NCBI GenBank assembly: GCA_963664655.2
Contig: CAXXHM010000001.1
Coordinates: 1,116,001 to 1,180,000 of the forward strand
Origin: Desulfospira sp963664655
GTDB lineage: Bacteria > Desulfobacterota > Desulfobacteria > Desulfobacterales > Desulfobacteraceae
Direction: 5' to 3'
Length of the DNA: 64,000 nucleotides
The position numbers and the translations under genes were made by a program. Shown in pieces: positions 51,005 through 58,734 of the stretch (position 1 is its first letter; each line of letters opens with the position of its first letter). Under the pieces are notes generated by a model. The model saw only the letters and a list, made by a program, of their open reading frames with translations. It was not told the DNA's origin and did not search any database.

Positions 51005-51945
51005 TGTTTTATGGTCTGGTAAAACATGCCCCTGTCCTGGATAACGGATTCCACCTTATCCGCCAGGATCAGCTGTTTCATCAAAATTTCAAGTTTTCCT
51101 TTATCAAGGCTTAAGGCGGCGGCCAGATCATCCACGGTGCAAGGGCGCCGGTGAATGGTTTCCAGGACCATGGCCTCCATCTTATCATCACTGATGCTGT
51201 CTGCAGAAGACAGATCCTTTACCCGGGCAATGATCTCCACATGGTCCGCATCAATGATCCCGGCCACCCGGTCAAGGTCCTGACGGGAAGCGGCTTTAAG
51301 CCCAGCCACCGCCCCGGGCCGGTCCAGGGTGTTCAGCTGAACCCGGTCCGGATTAATGTCCCGGATAATTTTTCCCAAAGTTTTAAGCTCTGCCTTGGCA
51401 TCATTGATCCCGGGCAGGATAAACACCTCCAGCCAGATGCTTCCCTTAAATGATCCGGCAAAGGCCTTGAGCCCGTCAATAACCGTATGAATATCCAGCT
51501 GCCCCGACGGCCGGTTGATTTTTTCGAAGGTTTCGGGGGTGACGGCATCCAGAGAGGGCATGACCAGATCCGCCCTTTCAAGGTCCTGTCTGACGTCGGG
51601 ATCGGACAGCAGGGTGGCATTGGTCAGCACAGCCACCCGGATATCCGGTTTCCTTTCTTTGATATACCCGATGACCCGGCCGATCTCAGGGCTCAGGGTG
51701 GGTTCACCCGAGCCCGAAAAGGTGACATAATCCGGGTCCGGATGATGTTCAAAGTAATGGGCAAGTTCCGCCTTGACCTCGTCAAAGGGGACATAGGCCT
51801 TACGCTCACAGGTCCGGTCCGTGGTCGGGCCGCACTCGCAGTAAACACAGTCCAGGGTGCAGACCTTGTGATAGACCAGGTCCACGCCCAGAGAAAGCCC
51901 AAGCCGCCGTGAAGGGACCGGGCCGAATATATGCTTGTATTTCAT
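51001..51945 (-). CDS. Radical SAM protein (COG0731-like)
   Basis: 314 residues. Radical SAM cluster motif CTLDCVYCECG, where the third Cys is in CVYC and another follows at once; SAM-binding GSGEPTL and VAVLTNATLL. N-terminus FGPVPSRRLGLSLGVDL is typical of this COG0731-like family. Residues about 240-314 form a winged-helix-like tail (RRPCTVDDLAAALSLDKGKLEILMKQL). Substrate unknown. It is the head of the cob set by position and overlaps cobS; a link to corrinoids is possible but unproven. Confidence 0.85.
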   Translation of the reverse strand: MKYKHIFGPVPSRRLGLSLGVDLVYHKVCTLDCVYCECGPTTDRTCERKAYVPFDEVKAELAHYFEHHPDPDYVTFSGSGEPTLSPEIGRVIGYIKERKPDIRVAVLTNATLLSDPDVRQDLERADLVMPSLDAVTPETFEKINRPSGQLDIHTVIDGLKAFAGSFKGSIWLEVFILPGINDAKAELKTLGKIIRDINPDRVQLNTLDRPGAVAGLKAASRQDLDRVAGIIDADHVEIIARVKDLSSADSISDDKMEAMVLETIHRRPCTVDDLAAALSLDKGKLEILMKQLILADKVESVIQDRGMFYQTIKQ

Positions 51946-51988
51946 TAGGGTCCTTTTTGCTGGTTCTTTTTAACTGTGTTTTTTCATA

Positions 51989-52219
51989 TCACAGCAGGAC
52001 AAAGAAATACATGGAATGTTGCCGGCGTGGCAGGGCTTTCCCATGAAGACCGTGAAAGGATATAGCATTTTTATCGCAGAACAAATTGTTTTCCCTGAAA
52101 GGGCTCTCCTTACATTGAGAAACTAAAAATCGCCTGCCAAGAATTTCAATGGCTTCCCCGTCTTTAGAAACCGGATTGCTCCAGGTAAGGCTGACATCCT
52201 TGAACGCGCCGATTTCAGG
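51989..52219 (-). pseudogene. Possible gene remnant (77 open codons, no start)
   Basis: Reading DVSLTWSNPVSKDGEAIEI, LGRRFLVSQCK and ISFHGLHGKALP, protein-like in composition, ending at a TGA (51991-51989). Its 5' side is cut off exactly by the GGGGTAATT repeats. I do not recognise the family. It may be the tail of a gene destroyed by the repeats. Confidence 0.35.
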
Positions 52220-52310
52220 GTAATTGGGGGTAATTGGGGGTAATTGGTGGGGTAATTGGGGTCAAACCTTGATTAGTGGGGTAATTGGGGTCAAACCTTG
52301 ATTAGTGGCC
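52219..52310. repeat. GGGGTAATT / AATTGGGGTCA tandem repeats
   Basis: Four short units of GGGTAATTGGG, then two units of about 35 bases (GGTAATTGGGGTCAAACC, TTGATTAGTGG). Shares AATTGGGGTCA with 30312-30420. Upstream flank of the insertion sequence. Confidence 0.75.
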
Positions 52311-52470
52311 TTAATTGTGCGAAGGGTCCCAAAAGCAGGGGGACATATACTAACCTGAAAGTCGGCTAAAGCGTACGCTATTCGGTTCCAATCCCTAAAT
52401 ACTTTAAGAATAGAAACTAAGAAAAACCAGGGTCCGTAACTGTTCATCAGTGCTTCATATTTGTTTTTTT
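52311..52470. other. Left flank of the insertion sequence
   Basis: Non-coding spacer ending in GTTTTTTT (52463-52470), the left copy of the 8-base target duplication. No gene seen. Confidence 0.5.
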
Positions 52471-52754
52471 CTATGACCACAAATAACGGTTGGATTCAAT
52501 AATGTCAATCGGTTACAAGCCTAAAAATGCTATACTTGATCATTTTTTTATGACCGTTTTTCTCATTCTTAATTTGACCCATAAGAAAGAAAAAATGATA
52601 AAAAACCTGAGAATAAAGGATCATGGGCTATATTACTTCTTAGTAAAAATTCAAATCAATGCTTGTAATGCCGGCTTGCTTTTGATAAGGTATTGCAAAT
52701 ATTCAGTTGAATCTGAGTATATTTGCAATACTTTATCAGGAGGTACAGGTACAT

Positions 52755-53384
52755 ATGGACAAACCGCCAGACCAGAAGCTGATTTCAGCCTTTCAGGAAA
52801 ACAAATGCTGGATGATCCAACCACTGGCCGAGCGAATGAACTACTCCATTCCTTCGGTTCGGCGATTTTTGGCCAAAACCGGTTACTTCAGCAGTTTTTC
52901 CCACAATGGGAAATGGTACACCCTGGCCTCGATTCCCCGTTTCAACAGCAAGGGCCTGTGGTTTTACCGGGATATCGGATTTTCAAGACATGGTCCGCTT
53001 ACCCATACGCTGGTGAATCTGGTCGAGAGAAGTACATCAGGGAAGACAGCCGATCAACTGGGGCAGTTGCTTCGGTGCCGCTGCCATGCCATTCTGGTTC
53101 AGTTATACCGCCAGGGACAGCTGCAAAGACAAAAGCACGGGGGTTCTTATGTGTACCTGGCCATCGATTCAGTCAAAGCCGATGCTCAGGAAAAGGCCCT
53201 TCAAACGGAACAGACACCCCTGCCGGCGGAGTTGGCGGTGCAGATCCTTGTGGTATTTATCCAGAAACCCGGTTTGGATTTGAAACAGTTGGCCAAATCT
53301 GTTTTCCAAAAAACAGGAGTGCGGATCAACACAGATCAGATTCAAACGCTTTTCGATGCACACGGGATAAAAAAAAAAGCCTGA
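52755..53384 (+). CDS. IS orfA: N-terminal DNA-binding part of the transposase
   Basis: 209 residues from ATG 52755, chosen for the strong CAGGAGGT ribosome-binding site ten bases before it. Two helix-turn-helix/winged-helix-like parts are suggested: PLAERMNYSIPSVRRFLAK and DLKQLAKSVFQKTGVRI. It ends KKKA-stop over the A-run at 53369-53378. Alone it could act as a repressor or regulator, as OrfA proteins of other IS elements do. No catalytic acidic triad here. Confidence 0.85.
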   Translation: MDKPPDQKLISAFQENKCWMIQPLAERMNYSIPSVRRFLAKTGYFSSFSHNGKWYTLASIPRFNSKGLWFYRDIGFSRHGPLTHTLVNLVERSTSGKTADQLGQLLRCRCHAILVQLYRQGQLQRQKHGGSYVYLAIDSVKADAQEKALQTEQTPLPAELAVQILVVFIQKPGLDLKQLAKSVFQKTGVRINTDQIQTLFDAHGIKKKA

Positions 53385-53419
53385 ATTCCGGAGCCAAAGC
53401 CTGGCTTGCGCTCAGCCAG
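53369..53419 (+). promoter_or_regulatory. Programmed -1 ribosomal frameshift site
   Basis: Ten A at 53369-53378; in the orfA frame the last seven read A_AAA_AAA, a canonical slippery site. The orfA stop TGA follows at 53382. A hairpin CTGGCT-TGCGCTC-AGCCAG (53401-53419) lies about 22 bases on, with further pairing AAAGC/GCTTT around it, in the position of a stimulatory structure. Confidence 0.8.
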
Positions 53420-55192
53420 AATTTGACCCGGCTTTGCCACGATACACTGCCGGGGGCATTGTTCCCGAATCTCCCGGACGTCAGATTCCGGCCCGAAGAG
53501 AATCGCTGTTCTTGCTGCAGGACTCTTTTTGTCCAGAAAACCAGACGGAAAACCGTATTTAGCATGAGTGGTCCTTTTAAAGCCCATGAGACCCTGTACC
53601 ACTGCCGGACATGCCGGAAAGTTTACCGTTCGAAAGATTTGCGCAATATCGTTGCCAGATGTTGTAATGTGGCATGGGATGTCCTTGTTTTTGTCGGTAA
53701 AAGTCTTTACCATCGCTGCCTGACAACCGATGAGGTCTGCCACGAACTTACGCTCAGAAATATTGATCTGAGCCCTTCAGAAGTCGAGTACCTTGGACGC
53801 AAATTCATCCTTTATCTCGCACTGGCGCACCGGCAGGCCACCCCTCGCATTGAACAGGCCATGAGCCGCAGCGGCGGATACATATTGCATCTGGATGCCA
53901 CCCATGAAGGAGATGCTCCGGTACTGATGACCGGGATGGACGGTCTGAAGCAGATTGTACTGGGCAATGTAAAAATCCCCAGCGAACATACCGACCATAT
54001 CGTGCCTTTTCTTGAGCAACTGCAAAGAAACTACGGAACCCCCATTGCCTGTGTCCATGACATGGGAACCGGTATCTGTAAAGCAGTGTCCCTGGTTTTT
54101 CCCGGTACCCGGGACTTTGTCTGTCATTTTCATTTTCTGCGGGATGCCGGAAAGGATCTGCTCGAACCCTCTTACGGTCAATTGAGGAAAGCCCTGCAAA
54201 AACATGCCGCCACCACCAGGCTGGGTGAAATTATACGTGACCTTCACCAGCGGGTTGATAACCATGCGCTTGATGCGGGGCACCTGACAGATGCCATCAC
54301 AAAAGGCCATGGGTTAGAAAACATGAATCAGGCATCTTCGGCTTCGATCTATTCTCTGTGCCAGTGGTGCCTGCAGGGTAAAAAAGAAGGCAACGGATAT
54401 GGGTTCCCGTTTGATCGACCGCTTCTGGCCTTTGCCCGCAGAATTGCGCAGCTGAAAGACTCACTGCCATCCATGCAAGAAAAGGCCTCTCGGGACCGAG
54501 TCGGAAAACGGTTATTTGGCAAGCTCGATAACCTGACCAAAAATCTCTGTAATGATCCGGATTTCATCCGGTCTATTGATGATCTTGAATGGCGGACCCT
54601 GCTTTTTGATGACCTCCGAAAAAAAATGCGTATTGCAGATCCTTCCGGGCGGAATGGCTTGAATGATGATGGATCGAACAAATCCATAAACAGTATCCAA
54701 AAAGCCGTAGGCCGATTCCGTTCGAAACTTGATAAAAACGCCAATTACAAAAGAGATCTGCTTTGCCAAAAGTTAGCTAAACAGATCGATAAATACGATG
54801 AACGACTGTTTGCAGATCCCATTGAGGTCGACACTCCGTCCGGAAAAATAACCATCTATCCCCAGCGCACCAATAACCTGCTGGAACAATTTTTTCGGGG
54901 TCTGCGCCGTGATCATCGGCGAAAAACCGGTAACAACTCAATGCGGCGGGTTTTGCATGCAATGCTGGCTGACACGCCCCTGATAAAAAATTTGGAAAAT
55001 CCTGAGTATATGCACTTGCTTCTGAATGGGAAGAAAAATCTTGAAGAACTGTTCGCGGACCTGGAAATCAACGGATATGAACCTATTCCTTCAATTTCTC
55101 ATACCGACCGGGTACTGCCGGGCTTTAGGAAATTGATAATAATGGATAACCTGCCGGAAAAAATTCAACTGGTATTGGAGAAATGTTCATGA
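53378..55192 (+). CDS. IS orfB: catalytic part of the transposase (read by -1 shift)
   Basis: 604 residues after the shift; the fused protein is about 812. No start codon or ribosome-binding site is apparent for separate translation. Cys pairs CSCCRTLF and YHCRTCRK suggest a zinc ribbon. DDE-like acidic triad: HLDATHEGD, VHDMGTGICKAVSLVF, and a Glu in NNLLEQFFRGLRRDHRRKTGN; CHFHFLRD gives the C-x-H pattern found between catalytic Asp and Glu in MULE/IS256/ISL3 relatives. The frame extends upstream past the shift site, but that part (52490-53377) is out-of-frame reading of orfA and not protein-like. Confidence 0.85.
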   Translation, partial: SLNSGAKAWLALSQNLTRLCHDTLPGALFPNLPDVRFRPEENRCSCCRTLFVQKTRRKTVFSMSGPFKAHETLYHCRTCRKVYRSKDLRNIVARCCNVAWDVLVFVGKSLYHRCLTTDEVCHELTLRNIDLSPSEVEYLGRKFILYLALAHRQATPRIEQAMSRSGGYILHLDATHEGDAPVLMTGMDGLKQIVLGNVKIPSEHTDHIVPFLEQLQRNYGTPIACVHDMGTGICKAVSLVFPGTRDFVCHFHFLRDAGKDLLEPSYGQLRKALQKHAATTRLGEIIRDLHQRVDNHALDAGHLTDAITKGHGLENMNQASSASIYSLCQWCLQGKKEGNGYGFPFDRPLLAFARRIAQLKDSLPSMQEKASRDRVGKRLFGKLDNLTKNLCNDPDFIRSIDDLEWRTLLFDDLRKKMRIADPSGRNGLNDDGSNKSINSIQKAVGRFRSKLDKNANYKRDLLCQKLAKQIDKYDERLFADPIEVDTPSGKITIYPQRTNNLLEQFFRGLRRDHRRKTGNNSMRRVLHAMLADTPLIKNLENPEYMHLLLNGKKNLEELFADLEINGYEPIPSISHTDRVLPGFRKLIIMDNLPEKIQLVLEKCS

Positions 55193-55239
55193 TTTTACAA
55201 AATCCAACTGAATTTTGTGGTCATAGGTTTTTTTTATAT

Positions 55240-55419
55240 GAAAGTCTCACTAACAAGCCGAAAAGACTTTCATTTTTCGTTGTGGACGGTGCTTGGTTGG
55301 ATAATCCAAGCCGTCCGTGACGGTTATAAGAAAGTCTCACTAACGTCCTGAGAAGACTTTCAATATTTGTTGTGGGCGGCTCTTGGTTGGATAACCAGGG
55401 CGGCCCAAGGCGCTGATTC
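55240..55419. repeat. Two tandem 90-bp structured units
   Basis: Unit 1 starts at 55240, unit 2 at 55330. Each has GAAAGTCT...AGACTTTC (8 bp perfect) and a second hairpin around TTGGTTGGATAA; in unit 1 GGACGG/CCGTCC plus CTTGG/CCAAG pair fully, in unit 2 less well. They directly follow the insertion sequence. Confidence 0.8.
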
Positions 55420-55456
55420 ACCGGCGTGGCGTATCCGGCTAAACCGGATATCCGGG

Positions 55457-56959
55457 CTAACCGGTTGCGGCAATCTTGGACAGCAGCTTCTTTTTCAGGT
55501 TGATTTTGTGGTCGGTTGAAAAGTCAACGGTATCGGACCAGGATTGGTCAATGAGGGTTGAAATTTCCCTTGAGAACATGTTCAGGCTGTTGATCAGCTC
55601 CCTTAAGCGCAAAGTCTGCCGTTTATCCAGGGCGCCGCCGGCGAAGGCGCAAAGTTCTGTGGCACAGAAGGGGAAATTGGCCAGCACATTGTCCCGGGTC
55701 TTGCCCACACGGTTAAAGTAGCAGGTCTGAAGGCTTTCGATCATCCGGAAGGGGAAGCCCCAGAGCCTGGCAAAGTGAACCCCCATGTTGTCGTAGGTGG
55801 TTCCGATGACCTTCCGGGCCGCCTTTCTTTTATTAATCTGTTTTTCTTCCATCAGGCCTTTAATCTCGAAATAGGCCTCGGGATAATAATACAGGACCAT
55901 GATCTGACCAAAATTATGGATCATGGCGCAGATGGAAATTTCTTCAAAATCCTTTAAATCGCTATGGGTAAGGTAATTTACGGCGATGCGGTATCCCATA
56001 AAGGCGCTGAAATATGTGTTTTCAAGCTCCTGGCGGTGGGCCGGGGTTTCAACGGTCTCAAGGGAAACGAACCGGTTCACGATCTCTTTGAGTTCTTCAT
56101 GGCCGAGAAGCATGATGGCGTGGGAAATGGTTCCCACTGTTTTTTTAGAGGATTTTGAATTGGCGGCCTTTAAAATATTCAGGGCCATGGCCACATCCCC
56201 TAAAATGATTTCCGATACCTCAAGGTTGGTGGAAAATTTTTCGTTAATCTGTTTTTTAACCATCTGCTCATTTAGCGGCAGCACCGGCAGGTAATAACTG
56301 TCCGCCATCTTTTTTGACATCAGCTTTAAGGCCTCTTCCCGCCTGGCCTCCCTTTCTTTGATCACACTGCTCAGCAGGTCTTTGGTCTTCTCATCTGAAG
56401 TTTCCCTGGCAGGGGTCATGGCAATTTTTTTGATGCCAAGGACATAATTTTTTTTCAGCTTGGTCAGATCAACGGCTATCCCTTCAACCTGAAGCTGCGT
56501 GTTGACCTGTTCAACGGCAAGTTCAAAGGATTTCCGCCCGGATTCGATTTCATCCACAGTCTGGTTAAAATAGGCCACCATGGTGAGTCCCGGCATGGTG
56601 GGATAGATCAGGGTGAACAGTTTTACCAGGACTGCACCCAGACGGGTTTCATGATAAAAATCATTTTCATCAATGGTGATGTAATTTTCAGCATGCATCC
56701 GGTTTATGGTATCGGCAAAGTCAACACCGGCAGGCACCCCCACATCCATCATATCGTCCATCAGGGTTTCGCTGGTGTATCGTTCAATCGGGTCTTCACC
56801 GGCGGCCGTTATCTCCTTTTCGCGCTGATGAATAAGAAAAAGACTGGAGAGCATCGGAATGCTGATATTGAAACCGGGAACGGTTCTTTTGATCCCGATG
56901 TGCCTTAGGGTGTTTATTTTTAAGATGCGGTCAAGCTCTTCCAATACCATGGGAAACAT
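55457..56959 (-). CDS. HDOD-domain signalling protein
   Basis: 500 residues. The C-terminal half (about 230-430) has the HDOD fold (LPVLPLNEQMVKKQINEK, AMALNILKAANSKSSKK, TISHAIMLLGHEELKEIV, ICAMIHNFGQIMV), a non-catalytic relative of HD phosphohydrolases used as a signalling scaffold. The N-terminal half does not match anything I know; it holds a charged helical part (SVIKEREARREEALKL). Cytoplasmic. It lies after the sigma-54 activator on the same strand with 95 bases between, so they might be expressed together. Confidence 0.82.
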   Translation of the reverse strand: MFPMVLEELDRILKINTLRHIGIKRTVPGFNISIPMLSSLFLIHQREKEITAAGEDPIERYTSETLMDDMMDVGVPAGVDFADTINRMHAENYITIDENDFYHETRLGAVLVKLFTLIYPTMPGLTMVAYFNQTVDEIESGRKSFELAVEQVNTQLQVEGIAVDLTKLKKNYVLGIKKIAMTPARETSDEKTKDLLSSVIKEREARREEALKLMSKKMADSYYLPVLPLNEQMVKKQINEKFSTNLEVSEIILGDVAMALNILKAANSKSSKKTVGTISHAIMLLGHEELKEIVNRFVSLETVETPAHRQELENTYFSAFMGYRIAVNYLTHSDLKDFEEISICAMIHNFGQIMVLYYYPEAYFEIKGLMEEKQINKRKAARKVIGTTYDNMGVHFARLWGFPFRMIESLQTCYFNRVGKTRDNVLANFPFCATELCAFAGGALDKRQTLRLRELINSLNMFSREISTLIDQSWSDTVDFSTDHKINLKKKLLSKIAATG

Positions 56960-57054
56960 ACCATATAATTCAAAAAAAATAGGGATCTAAGCCCTGTTTT
57001 ATATGTCATTACGGGCTATTTATCAATGGTCTATTTATTAGGGGCACTGGAAGG

Positions 57055-58545
57055 TTAAGCCGTTTCCCATTCCAGAATATGTTTTTTGACCGTGCGCCAG
57101 TCCAGGCGGGTGATTTTGGCCACTTCGCCATAAGAACCGCAGGCCTGGTAAAGGGTGTGGCAATATCCCCGGATAAGGTTCTGGGCGGTCAAATCCCCTT
57201 TTTGCACCCGTGCCGCGAACCCGGGGCCTTCAATCTGAGAGTCCTGCCCGGCCTGGTCCATCAGGCTTTGGTACCGGTGTGTGAGCATGATTCGCCTGAC
57301 GCACTGGGCAAATTCCCGGACATTACCCGGCCAGGTGTAATGCCGGCCCGGCCGGCGGGCAATGGCCTTTTTCACCATCAACTCCAGATCCTTTGACCGG
57401 GTGCCCAGAATTTTTTCAATGGTAAACCCCAGCAGTTCGTCTATCTCCCCGGGATCTTCTTTAAACCTTTGGCGAAGGGGCGGCATGACAATCATGTCCG
57501 AACACAGCCGGTAAAAGAAATCCGGCCTTAGAACCCTGTTGGCCGCAATTTCATTGACCGGCCGGTTGGTGGCGGCAATGATTCTTCCCTTAAATGTCCT
57601 GGCCTCATATCCGCCCACCGGGTAATAGGTCCGTTCTTCTAAAACCTTGAGCAGTTTAATCTGTAAGGGAACCGATACCTCCCCGATTTCATCCAGAAAA
57701 ATAGCGCCGCAGGGGCTTGCCCGGTCAAGAATACCGTCCCTGTCCTGAACCGCCCCGGTAAAGGACCCTTTTTTATGGCCGAACAGCTCGGACTCAATCA
57801 GGTTTTCCGAATACTGGGAAAGGTTTAATGACAAGAAGGCCCGGTTAAAGCTTTCTTTGAACCGGCCGGTTTTTGGGTCAAAGGGGATGAAGCCCGACCG
57901 GCCGATGGCCGATGCCACAGCGCCTTTGCCGGTTCCGGTCTCCCCCAGTATCAGGGTGGAAAAATCGTCCATCCGGTTCCACAGGTGGGTTTCGTAAATG
58001 TCCAGGCTGTTGGTAAAAACATTGTTCCACAGGGCGGCTTTTAACCGGACCATGGCAGGGCAGGACCCCTTGATGTTCCGGTCAATAAAGAAAAACGCCC
58101 GGCGCAGCTGAAAACTTAAGGCAAAATAAAAGAGGGCCGCGTTATGGCCAAAGCCCCGGTCCGTAAGAAATGAAAGGGCCTGTTTAAAGAAATTAATTTT
58201 TTCAGGAATATCCCCGGCCGCCATCTGGGCCTTAATATGGCGGTCAAACCGGTCTAAAAACAGATGAAAAAAGGCAAACAATATAGACGCCTTCAGGGCT
58301 TGCCGGTCATGTCCCCGGTATGTTTTAATGTCTGCCCGGCCCCCTTCAAGGGTGTTCGCCCTTTCTGTAATCTGCCGGACCATCTTTTCAATGCGCTGGT
58401 CAATGTCGGCATCCCGGGAAAGCCCCGTAATCTTCAGGTCGATCTCCTGTCTTTCCCGGCCAAAGGGATTGGCAATGACCGCATCCCGGACCAGTGAAAA
58501 AAAAGCCCGCTGTTCCTGTGTGAGGGCTGGCATCTTCACCTCCAT
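57055..58545 (-). CDS. Sigma-54-dependent transcriptional activator
   Basis: 496 residues. AAA+ domain about 185-420: Walker A GETGTGKGAVA, sigma-54 contact loop as GSFTGA (Ser replaces the usual Ala), Walker B GAIFLDEIGEV, arginine finger region LRPDFFYRL. C-terminal Fis-type helix-turn-helix (SYGEVAKITRLDWRTVKKHI). The N-terminal 180 residues are not a receiver, GAF or PAS I recognise; helical (FAFFHLFLDRFDRHIKAQM), so input is unknown. It is divergent from the VIT/vWA gene; a sigma-54 promoter candidate lies between them. Confidence 0.92.
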   Translation of the reverse strand: MEVKMPALTQEQRAFFSLVRDAVIANPFGRERQEIDLKITGLSRDADIDQRIEKMVRQITERANTLEGGRADIKTYRGHDRQALKASILFAFFHLFLDRFDRHIKAQMAAGDIPEKINFFKQALSFLTDRGFGHNAALFYFALSFQLRRAFFFIDRNIKGSCPAMVRLKAALWNNVFTNSLDIYETHLWNRMDDFSTLILGETGTGKGAVASAIGRSGFIPFDPKTGRFKESFNRAFLSLNLSQYSENLIESELFGHKKGSFTGAVQDRDGILDRASPCGAIFLDEIGEVSVPLQIKLLKVLEERTYYPVGGYEARTFKGRIIAATNRPVNEIAANRVLRPDFFYRLCSDMIVMPPLRQRFKEDPGEIDELLGFTIEKILGTRSKDLELMVKKAIARRPGRHYTWPGNVREFAQCVRRIMLTHRYQSLMDQAGQDSQIEGPGFAARVQKGDLTAQNLIRGYCHTLYQACGSYGEVAKITRLDWRTVKKHILEWETA

Positions 58546-58672
58546 ATATTCAATTAATGCCTACATCTATATACTTTGAATGCCTATATATCAACCATAC
58601 AGTTTAATCCCTGCCCGCCATAAAGTTAAAAACTCATTTTAATTCCAGTTGGATATAAAAAAAATACTTCAC

Positions 58673-58687
58673 TGGCACAGGGTTTGA
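58673..58687 (+). promoter_or_regulatory. Candidate sigma-54 promoter of the VIT/vWA operon
   Basis: TGGCACAGGGTTTGA: a perfect -24 TGGCAC, the right spacing, and TTGA in place of TTGC at -12. It lies 48 bases before the start codon. Upstream (58546-58610) ATTCAA...TTGAAT and a repeated ATGCCTA may be the activator's binding site. Confidence 0.6.
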
Positions 58688-58734
58688 TTTAATGACCGGC
58701 AAAGCAAGTCAACGTTTAACTTAAGGAGGCAGAC

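Larger units (their letters stand above)
52471..55226 (+). mobile_element. Complete 2.76-kb insertion sequence with frameshifted transposase
   Basis: Left end CTATGACCACAAA, then GTTGGATT; right end is its complement: 22 of the first 26 terminal bases pair. Both sides are flanked by the same 8 bases GTTTTTTT (52463-52470 and 55227-55234). Inside are two overlapping frames, the second reached by a -1 shift on ten A, coding for a DDE-type transposase. The element is intact by these criteria, so may be mobile. TIR length and 8-bp duplication are compatible with ISL3- or IS66-like groups, but its size, termini and frameshift fit neither well. Confidence 0.92.

Noticed and set aside
52490..53377. 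First 296 codons of the 900-codon frame as part of the transposase
   Set aside because: Composition is not protein-like and it overlaps orfA, which has a strong start and helix-turn-helix features; the frame is only used after the shift.
55240..55419. Integron attC-like sites (GTTGGAT resembles GTTRRRY)
   Set aside because: The partner box RYYYAAC does not match, each unit folds into two hairpins rather than one, and no integrase or cassette is present.
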